From contig CALCKT010000031.1 of assembly GCA_937965785.1 (NCBI GenBank), forward strand, positions 1 through 26,412: a stretch of 26,412 nucleotides of DNA, written 5' to 3'. The stretch's first letter is position 1; the number at the start of each line of letters is the position of its first letter. Position numbers and translations under genes: made by a program. Shown here piece after piece: positions 7,723 to 13,343 of this stretch. The DNA comes from an uncultured Propionibacteriaceae bacterium (GTDB lineage Bacteria > Actinomycetota > Actinomycetes > Propionibacteriales > Propionibacteriaceae). The notes under the pieces are model-generated. The model did no database searches and was not told the origin of the DNA. It saw nothing but the letters and a program-made list of their open reading frames with translations.

Positions 7723-7831
7723 TGGTTCGTAACGAGTGGACTGCTATAGATTTCACGGGTAATGGTGGAAATTTGGAATGCGGTTGAGGAAGCAGTGCGC
7801 AGAGTCATGCCTTATCTGTTCGACTGAATCC

Positions 7832-7857
7832 GTGTTTCGGCGCTTCCCGCGAAACAC
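7832..7857. terminator. Hairpin after the MFS gene
   Basis: GTGTTTCG (7832-7839) and CGAAACAC (7850-7857) form an 8-bp stem with a 10-base loop, about 110 bases after the MFS stop. No T-run follows, so terminator function is uncertain. The rest of 7723-7975 shows no gene. Confidence 0.35.
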
Positions 7858-7975
7858 ATAGGAACCCGAACCCCAGCCGGGCCCCTCGTCTCGTGGCGCT
7901 GACGCCGCTTCGGCTCGTCCGGCCCGGGTGATAGCCTCGGGCCTGCTGCTGTCCGGCCCGACCCCCAGGAGACCC

Positions 7976-8815
7976 ATGAACTGGCTGCACGCCGTCATCC
8001 TCGGCATCGTCGAAGGGATCACGGAGTTCCTTCCCATCTCCTCCACAGGACACCTCAACATCGTCGAGAAGCTGCTCGGCTACGAGATCAGCTCGGAAGG
8101 CATGACGGCTTTCACCGCGGTGATCCAGGTGGGCGCCATCCTTGCCGCGATCATCTACTTCTGGAAGGACATCGTCCGGATCGTGGTGGCGTGGTTCAAG
8201 GGCCTGGCCAACAAGGCAGCCAGGCAGGACCCCGACTACACGCTGGGCTGGGGCGTGATCCTCGGTTCGATCCCGGTGGCCGCGGTGGGGCTGCTGCTCA
8301 AGGACTTCATCGAGGGTCCGGTTCGTTCCATGTGGGTCATCGCCGGGGCGCTCATCCTGTGGAGCGCGGCCATGTGGCTGGCCGACCGCCAGCAGAACCT
8401 CACCAAGGGCATGAAGGACGTCAGCATCAAGGACGCCCTGATCATCGGCTGCTTCCAGGCCCTCTCCCCGGTCTTCCCGGGCATTTCCCGTTCGGGTGCC
8501 ACCATCTCCGCCGGCCTGTTCCTGCGTTTCGACCGGGTGACGGCCACCCGCTTGTCCTTCTTCCTGGGCATTCCCGCTCTCGTTGCCGCCGGCGGCCTGG
8601 AGGCCGTCACCGCTGGGAAACACATCGCCGACGCCTCAATCGGCTGGGGGCCGACGATCATCGCCACCGTGGTCTCCGGGGTGGTCGCCTACGCGACCAT
8701 CGCCTGGCTGTTGAAGTTCGTCTCCTCCAACAAGTTCACGGGCTTCCTCATCTACCGCGTGATCCTGGGCGTGGCCATCATCGCCCTGATCCTCACCGGT
8801 CTCGTCGCCGCCTGA
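7976..8815 (+). CDS. uppP: Undecaprenyl-diphosphatase UppP (BacA)
   Basis: A 279-residue polytopic membrane enzyme that removes a phosphate from undecaprenyl diphosphate, recycling the lipid carrier for peptidoglycan and other wall polymers. Overexpression is known to raise bacitracin tolerance. Both signature motifs are present: EGITEFLPISSTGHL near residues 13-27 and PGISRSG near 169-175, which contain the catalytic Glu, Ser and Arg residues. Length and helix spacing match the BacA family. ATG 7976 is preceded by the SD AGGAG (7967-7971) and gives the usual N-terminus MNWLHAVILGIVEG; an upstream ATG-less extension to 7928 is unneeded. An R2 repeat starts 10 bases after the stop codon. Confidence 0.95.
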   Translation: MNWLHAVILGIVEGITEFLPISSTGHLNIVEKLLGYEISSEGMTAFTAVIQVGAILAAIIYFWKDIVRIVVAWFKGLANKAARQDPDYTLGWGVILGSIPVAAVGLLLKDFIEGPVRSMWVIAGALILWSAAMWLADRQQNLTKGMKDVSIKDALIIGCFQALSPVFPGISRSGATISAGLFLRFDRVTATRLSFFLGIPALVAAGGLEAVTAGKHIADASIGWGPTIIATVVSGVVAYATIAWLLKFVSSNKFTGFLIYRVILGVAIIALILTGLVAA

Positions 8816-8824
8816 GTGGTCCCA

Positions 8825-8880
8825 AAGCTGGTTGAGCCGATCCTCACGAGCATCAGCGAGCCGGTAGTGTCGAAACCACC
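8825..8880. repeat. R2 REP-like repeat unit, variant core
   Basis: It runs from AAGCTGGTTGAGCC to GTGTCGAAACCACC, but the core reads ATCCTCACGAGCATCAGCGAG rather than the GCGACGGAGGAGCGG type, showing that the ends are conserved more than the centre. It begins 10 bases after the uppP stop. Confidence 0.8.
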
Positions 8881-8941
8881 GGATCCCAAACAGCAGACCC
8901 AGCCAACCCCCGACCCCCCTCACCTCACCTCACTCCGCCCT

Positions 8942-9030
8942 GCTCTTCCCGTACACGAATCACGGAGGTTCGACGGTTCAACGTCGCCACACGACGTTGA
9001 ACCGTTCTCTGCCAGCGTTTCGGGCACAAG
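8942..9030. repeat. R1 nested palindromic repeat, copy 3
   Basis: It has the same inner palindrome CGGTTCAACGT ... ACGTTGAACCG as copy 1, with left flank CCCGTACACGAATCACGGAGG and right flank GCGTTTCGGGCACAAGG. After it comes a G-rich stretch (GGGGTTCGGGGTTGGG) also present after copy 1, so the true repeat is probably longer than 90 bases. Confidence 0.8.
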
Positions 9031-9089
9031 GAGGAGGGGTTCGGGGTTGGGAAGGGGACTGGAGTCGGGTCTGCTTCTTGGTCGCCGGG

Positions 9090-9300
9090 TGGTTTCGACT
9101 CAGCCGTTCGCTGGCGCTCACGTGCTTGCTCAACCAGCTTCGGGAGAGCGGGGCGCTCACGTGCTGGTTCAACCAGCTTCAAGAGTGGTTTCGACTCGGG
9201 ACGTTCGTTCCTCACGCCCCGGCTCAACCAGCTTCGGGAGAACGGGGTGCCCACGTGCTGGCCCAGCCAGCTTTGGGAGGGAGCGTCCGGCTCAACCAGC
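9090..9300. repeat. R2 REP-like repeats, inverted tandem cluster
   Basis: These are successive inverted-orientation units: 9091-9140, a partial unit near 9150-9180, 9186-9233 and a degenerate unit 9240-9300. Each ends in CTCAACCAGC or a close variant. The last end abuts the TCA that is the ppgK stop codon on the other strand. Confidence 0.78.
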
Positions 9301-10068
9301 TCAGATGTGGCCGGGGTGCAGGTTCGCGTCCTGTGCCGCGAGGGCTGCGCCGATGATTCCCGCCCGGTTGCGCATCTTCGCCGGGACGATGGGGATGTGC
9401 AGAGTCAGCAGGGGCAGGAACTTCTCCGAATCCCTAGACACCCCACCTCCAACGACGAACAGGTCCGGGGAGAACAACATCTCGATGTGGCTGTAGTAGC
9501 GCTGCAGACGAACGGCCCACGCCTTGTAGCTGAGCTTCTCCTTCTCCTTGATGGAGGAGGCCGCCCGGGTCTCCGCGTCGAAACCGTCGAGCTCCACGTG
9601 CCCCAGCTCGGCGTTCGGCACCAGCACCCCGCGATGGATGATGGCGCTGCCGATGCCGGTGCCCAGGGTGGTCATGATCACCAGCCCGTCGTTGCCCTTC
9701 GCCGCGCCGTAGTGGACCTCCGCCAGCCCGGCGGCATCGGCGTCGTTGACCAGGGTGACGGGGCGCCCCAGATGATCCTCGAAGAATTTGGAGGCATCAA
9801 TTCCCGCCCACGACTTGTGGAGGTTCGCCATGAACGGCACCCTTCCGTGCACGACGGGGGCGGGAATGGCCAAACCGATTCGGGAGTCGGCGGGGACCTG
9901 TTCCTTGAAGTTCTCGATGATCTCCGCCACCACCGCCGCGACGTTCTTGGGGCTCGACTTGGACGGGGTGGGGATGCGCACCCGAGCCTCGGCGAAATCC
10001 CCGAGAGTCAGGTCAACAGGAGCGCCCTTGATGCCGGAGCCGCCAACGTCAATGCCCAGGATGTTCAT
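9301..10068 (-). CDS. ppgK: Polyphosphate glucokinase PpgK
   Basis: A 255-residue cytoplasmic ROK-type kinase that phosphorylates glucose to glucose 6-phosphate with polyphosphate (often also ATP), a hallmark of actinobacteria. Motifs: N-terminal phosphate loop GIDVGGSGIKG (residues 5-15), catalytic Asp in NDAD (108-111), second phosphate loop TLGTGIGSA (134-142) and the sugar-binding ELGH (154-157). The zinc-binding cysteine cluster of classical ROK regulators is absent, as in PpgK. I chose ATG 10068: a -10 box on the minus strand at 10076-10081 (TATGCT) lies 7 bases upstream, so the transcript probably starts at the ATG itself (leaderless). An in-frame ATG at 10080 would lie inside that box. 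It is divergent from a tRNA-Gly gene. Confidence 0.93.
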   Translation of the reverse strand: MNILGIDVGGSGIKGAPVDLTLGDFAEARVRIPTPSKSSPKNVAAVVAEIIENFKEQVPADSRIGLAIPAPVVHGRVPFMANLHKSWAGIDASKFFEDHLGRPVTLVNDADAAGLAEVHYGAAKGNDGLVIMTTLGTGIGSAIIHRGVLVPNAELGHVELDGFDAETRAASSIKEKEKLSYKAWAVRLQRYYSHIEMLFSPDLFVVGGGVSRDSEKFLPLLTLHIPIVPAKMRNRAGIIGAALAAQDANLHPGHI

Positions 10069-10075
10069 GCCTGTA

Positions 10076-10081
10076 AGCATA
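10076..10081 (-). promoter_or_regulatory. -10 box of a probably leaderless ppgK promoter
   Basis: TATGCT on the minus strand places the transcript start at or next to the A of the ppgK ATG (10068). No SD is visible, and leaderless genes are common in actinobacteria. No good -35 was found. Confidence 0.45.
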
Positions 10082-10111
10082 GGGTTCCGCCGTGCCCCGG
10101 GGCATCCCGGC

Positions 10112-10142
10112 TTGCCAATCGGGTGCAAGCCTCCGCTAGACT
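10112..10142 (+). promoter_or_regulatory. Promoter of the tRNA-Gly gene
   Basis: TAGACT (10137-10142) is a good -10 box 22 bases before the mature tRNA. TTGCCA (10112-10117) is a possible -35, with a long 19-base spacer. Confidence 0.45.
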
Positions 10143-10164
10143 GGGCCCCGTCACTGAGCGACGC

Positions 10165-10238
10165 GCGGGCGTAGTTCATCGGTAGAATGGAAGCTTCCCA
10201 AGCTTCAGAGGCGGGTTCGACTCCCGTCGCCCGCTCCA
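10165..10238 (+). tRNA. tRNA-Gly (anticodon CCC)
   Basis: A 74-base cloverleaf with encoded CCA. The acceptor GCGGGCG (10165-10171) pairs with CGCCCGC (10228-10234), followed by discriminator T and CCA (10236-10238). The anticodon arm is GAAGC-TTCCCAA-GCTTC, giving anticodon CCC, which reads GGG glycine codons. The T arm has the loop TTCGACT inside GCGGG/CCCGT. Every arm is complete, so it should be functional. It lies between divergent ppgK and the convergent oleate hydratase gene. Confidence 0.95.
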
Positions 10239-10262
10239 AACTTCCCATCCCTGATCCGGTTT

Positions 10263-10307
10263 GCTGGCCTTCGCGGGCAAATGCCTGCCGTGCCGGCAAA
10301 GGCCAGC
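10263..10307. terminator. Hairpin between tRNA-Gly and oleate hydratase genes
   Basis: GCTGGCCTT (10263-10271) pairs with AAGGCCAGC (10299-10307), with an inner imperfect stem (GCGGGCA/TGCCTGC). Its position between convergent transcripts suggests a two-way terminator, but neither side has a T-run. Confidence 0.4.
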
Positions 10308-10398
10308 GCCACAGCGCAGGCGGATGACCGCAAGGCAGGCGAATCCGCGTCGGGGAGGGTCGTGGGCGGCTGGAAGCGGACCAAGCCGACGCCCTCGT

Positions 10399-12069
10399 TC
10401 AGCGGAACATCACCTTGGCCGCCTTGGCGAGCACACGCGGATCCCGCTCGTAGTGGTGCAGTGTCGTCAACGGCTTGTCCAGACCCAGCAGCGTGTACAC
10501 GGCCACCTGCGCGCACCGCACCGAGTACTGCTCGGTGAAAACCATGTCGAACGGCATCTCGGCGAACTGGCTGACGAACGCCAGGTTCTTCGACCCGTCG
10601 GGCACCACCTTCGGGCGGTCCAGCGTGGTGCGCCGGTTGAACAGGGCCGACGCGTAGGGCATGTGGGCGGGCACCACGTTGATCACCGTGGCCATCAGCT
10701 CGTCGACGCGATCCGTGATCGGGTGGGCGGTGGCGTCGATGCGACCCAGGTGCCCGATCGTCTCCAGCAGCATCTCCCGCCCCGTCATCTCGATGAACGG
10801 TTTGGTGATGAAATCGCCCGGGCGGCGCGGGTGGAGCGCATACCCCCAGAAGACTCCCTGTTCGGGGGTCTGGGCGTGATAGTGCGGCTGGTGGTGCACC
10901 ACCAGGGAGATCAACGGACCGGAGTCGACGAAGGTGTTCAGCGCGTTTCCGGGCAGCTGACGGGTCAGCCGGGAGATCTCGTTGATGAGGTCGTGATCGG
11001 AGGTGGTGACGGTGAAGCTCGTCCACTCCGACTGCGACCGGTCGTTGAAGAACTTGTCCGGGTGGCCGAGGTTGTAGAACCGTCCCGCGGCCTGCTTCCA
11101 CAGCAGGGCCGACGGCGCGTAACGGTGGTCCTCGACGATCGCGGTGTCCAGGTCGCCGATTGAGGTCGAGTCCGTGATGGAGCCGTTGGTGTCGAACACG
11201 AGATCCTCGGGACGCACCTCGATCAGACCCTCGGCGTCGTCGTTGTCCACCTCCTCGTACCTCAGGCCGGTGACGATGATCTCGTCGCGCAGCGGGGTGT
11301 CCGCGAAGACGAACTCGGTGACCTTGCGGTTGGTGATGAAGGTGACGCCCTGCCCTTGGAGGTGGGCGCGCAGCGGCAGGATGACCGACTCGTACTGGTT
11401 GTACGGCGTGCGGGTGACCCCCTCCAGGGTGTTTATGCGGGAGAACTCGAGGATCATGCGGTTCATGTAGCGGCGCAGCTCGGCCGCGGAGGAGACCTCC
11501 TTGAAGGCGAACGTGGTCTGCCACATCCACCAGAAGTTCGTCTCGAAGAAGTCCGGTGTCTCGGCGAACCAGTCGCGGATCGAGACGTCGTCGAGCTCGT
11601 TCTCGCGCGACTCCGGCAGCATCATCAGCCTGGTCAACAGCAGACGCTGTTTGTTGGTGAACTGCATGTGCCGGTAGCCCTTGGGGCCCGAGACACGCAG
11701 CCCCTCGGAGTCGATCAGCCTGCCGATGTCCTTGGTGGGGTGAGCGTGGTCAAAGTCGAGGATCTCCTGCGTGACGGATTTGCCCGGCTGGTCCAGCGAC
11801 GGCACGCTGCCCATCACATCCCAGAAGTTCTCGTAGGTCTCCTCATTGAGCATCCGCCCGCCTCGGTTGAGGAAACCCTCGGAATTGCCCAGCGGGCGGT
11901 GCCCGTACTCACCCTCGAACTCCTTGACGGCAGCGCCGTCGTTCGCCCCGTGCGTTTCAAGCCCCAGGATCGTGATCTGGTCGCCGCGCCAGCCGCCGTC
12001 GCGGATCAGATAGACAGCGGCGGCGAGGTTCCCGATCCCCGCCCCGATCATGTATGCCCTGCGAGTCAT
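10399..12069 (-). CDS. ohyA: Oleate hydratase (fatty acid double-bond hydratase)
   Basis: A 556-residue FAD enzyme of the oleate hydratase / MCRA family. It adds water across the cis-9 double bond of free unsaturated fatty acids, making 10-hydroxy acids, and is thought to detoxify host or food fatty acids. The N-terminal dinucleotide fold is IGAGIGNLAAAVYLIRDGG (residues 8-26). The family segment RGGRMLNEETYENFWD (69-84) should contain the catalytic glutamate, and TNGSITDSTS is the conserved FAD-contact stretch. The length is within the family range (about 530-650). It is divergent from a TetR regulator gene, with a shared operator in the 117-base gap, so induction by fatty acid is likely. 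Frame, motifs and length are intact. Confidence 0.93.
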   Translation of the reverse strand: MTRRAYMIGAGIGNLAAAVYLIRDGGWRGDQITILGLETHGANDGAAVKEFEGEYGHRPLGNSEGFLNRGGRMLNEETYENFWDVMGSVPSLDQPGKSVTQEILDFDHAHPTKDIGRLIDSEGLRVSGPKGYRHMQFTNKQRLLLTRLMMLPESRENELDDVSIRDWFAETPDFFETNFWWMWQTTFAFKEVSSAAELRRYMNRMILEFSRINTLEGVTRTPYNQYESVILPLRAHLQGQGVTFITNRKVTEFVFADTPLRDEIIVTGLRYEEVDNDDAEGLIEVRPEDLVFDTNGSITDSTSIGDLDTAIVEDHRYAPSALLWKQAAGRFYNLGHPDKFFNDRSQSEWTSFTVTTSDHDLINEISRLTRQLPGNALNTFVDSGPLISLVVHHQPHYHAQTPEQGVFWGYALHPRRPGDFITKPFIEMTGREMLLETIGHLGRIDATAHPITDRVDELMATVINVVPAHMPYASALFNRRTTLDRPKVVPDGSKNLAFVSQFAEMPFDMVFTEQYSVRCAQVAVYTLLGLDKPLTTLHHYERDPRVLAKAAKVMFR

Positions 12070-12124
12070 GTCGCCCAGCTTTCATCCATCCGACGCCGCG
12101 CCCTCCGCGGCGTTCACAAAACGG

Positions 12125-12152
12125 ATTGTACTCCGTTCGGAGTACGCTCCAA
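12125..12152 (-). promoter_or_regulatory. Oleate hydratase promoter
   Basis: On the minus strand TTGGAG (12147-12152) and TACAAT (12125-12130) are separated by 16 bases, a good housekeeping promoter that would start near 12118. The palindrome at 12128-12145 fills the spacer and enters the -10 box, so a bound repressor would block polymerase. Confidence 0.6.
12128..12145. promoter_or_regulatory. TetR-family operator palindrome
   Basis: GTACTCCG-TT-CGGAGTAC is a perfect 8-bp inverted repeat around a 2-base centre, the usual size for a TetR-family site. It lies between the divergent oleate hydratase and TetR genes and overlaps the hydratase promoter. It is also next to a possible -10 (TATCGT, 12158-12163) for the regulator gene, so autoregulation is likely. 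Confidence 0.65.
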
Positions 12153-12186
12153 AATGGTATCGTGGAAACAGGTCCGATGACGTCCC

Positions 12187-12837
12187 GTGACGATCCAGGT
12201 GATGACGATGAACATGCAGCAGCCGGCGCCTGAGCCGGGAACCTCGCTGCGCGAACGCAAGAAGACGGCCAAGCAGGAACGCATCCTGGAGGCCGCCACC
12301 AGGCTCTTCGCAGAGAAGGGCTACGAGGCGGTGACCACGGCAGAGATCGCGGAGGCCGCGGAGGTGGGGGTGGGCACCCTGTTCCGATACGCCGGCTCCA
12401 AGGCCGAGCTGCTCGTCGCGGTGATGAACAGCCGCTTCACCGAGGGCATCGAGGCCGGCCTGTCGGAGGCGGCGGAGGGACGGGCGATGGCCGAGTCGAT
12501 CGTCACCATCCTGCGGCCATTCGTCGAGGAATCGATGACCCACCCCGAGAACATGCTCGCCTATGAACGCGAGGCCCTGTTCGGCAGCGTCGAGCACCGG
12601 GAAGAGGCCACCAGCAGCGTATCGCGCATTGAACAGGCCATCCTCCAGGTGATGCTGCTCCACCGGGCGAGGCCGCGAGACCCCTCGGCCGATCTCGAGG
12701 ACATCGCCCACGCCATCTACGCCGTGCTGTACCTCGACATCGTCAAGGTCACCACCGGGCGCAGCGCCATGGCGGACCTGCCCGCCGGGGTGCGACGCTC
12801 CGTCGACTTCCTCACGGGTGCGCTGCTCAAGACCTGA
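12187..12837 (+). CDS. TetR/AcrR-family transcriptional regulator
   Basis: A regulator of about 210 residues. The N-terminal helix-turn-helix reads from ERILEAATRLFAEKGYEAVT through TAEIAEAAEVGVGTLFRYAG, the classic TetR pattern. The rest is a helical ligand-binding domain with no closer match I can name. It is divergent from the oleate hydratase gene and shares a palindromic operator with it, so it probably represses that gene and itself and is released by a fatty acid or acyl-CoA. The start is uncertain: GTG 12187 or ATG 12202, 12208 or 12214 are all in frame, and none has a strong SD. The choice changes only the disordered N-terminus. Confidence 0.88.
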   Translation: MTIQVMTMNMQQPAPEPGTSLRERKKTAKQERILEAATRLFAEKGYEAVTTAEIAEAAEVGVGTLFRYAGSKAELLVAVMNSRFTEGIEAGLSEAAEGRAMAESIVTILRPFVEESMTHPENMLAYEREALFGSVEHREEATSSVSRIEQAILQVMLLHRARPRDPSADLEDIAHAIYAVLYLDIVKVTTGRSAMADLPAGVRRSVDFLTGALLKT

Positions 12838-12878
12838 GTCCGCCGTGTATGGCGGAAGGTGCGGGGATGGAAATGGGG

Positions 12879-13134
12879 AAGCTGGTCGAGCAGGCCTGCT
12901 CGCTTGATGAGCTGGTCGTGTCGAAATCGTCCCGCCTCAAAGCTGGTTGAGCCGGCCTGCGAGCGTCAGCGAGTGGGGCGTGTCGAAACCTCTTGTGGGT
13001 GTCCGGGGTGGTTTCGACTCGGGTCGCTCCTTCGTCGCGACCCGGCTCAACCAACTTGGGGGAGGGGCGCTCGCGGCCCGGCTCAACCAACTTGGGGGAG
13101 GGGCGCTCGCGTGCTGGCTCAATCGGCTTCAAAA
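12879..13134. repeat. R2 REP-like repeat cluster
   Basis: Units are 12879-12928 (degenerate, AAGCTGGTCGAGC), 12940-12990 (plus, core CTGCGAGCGTCAGCGAG) and 13009-13057 (inverted). The tail of the last unit is then duplicated: CGGCTCAACCAACTTGGGGG occurs at about 13042 and 13079, and a third, weaker copy ends near 13134. Confidence 0.8.
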
Positions 13135-13277
13135 TGGTGATTCCGGCTCAACCGGGTTGAGAAAAAATCGTCCAGCGAGCCGAAAGTTAGACCCCATTCG
13201 TCGTGTTTGACCGGATGTTTGCAGTGACGAAAGAAGAGCGTTTCCATCGCCGCTTTCCTGGTGCTGAGGATTGCCCC

Positions 13278-13283
13278 TATGCT
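13278..13283 (+). promoter_or_regulatory. -10 box of the first adhesin gene
   Basis: TATGCT is about 60 bases before the ATG; a weak TTTCCT (13254-13259) is the only candidate -35. The strong SD AGGAGGGG (13332-13339) decides the ATG at 13344. Confidence 0.4.
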
Positions 13284-13343
13284 GGCCCGTGATTGTGTTT
13301 TCCCGGGTGGCTTTCCGGGATCGCGGGGTTCAGGAGGGGATTC

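Larger units (their letters stand above)
8816..9300. other. Repeat-filled convergent intergenic region
   Basis: These 485 bases between the convergent uppP and ppgK genes consist almost entirely of R2 units and R1 copy 3. No gene and no classical terminator with a T-run is seen. Confidence 0.75.
12838..13343. other. R2-rich intergenic region before the adhesin array
   Basis: These 506 bases hold an R2 cluster (12879-13134), a unique stretch (13140-13277), then the -10 box and leader of the first adhesin gene. No gene is supported. Confidence 0.7.

Noticed and set aside
7722..7787. 21-residue ORF (MVRNEWTAIDFTG...) just after the MFS gene
   Set aside because: It overlaps the MFS stop and has no SD or hairpin context; nothing supports translation.
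10165..10238. tRNA-Gly as the attachment site of an integrated island
   Set aside because: No integrase and no second copy of the tRNA 3' end is visible in the window.
3660..13134. R2 clusters as a CRISPR array
   Set aside because: Units occur in both orientations, have variable cores and irregular spacing, and no cas genes are nearby.
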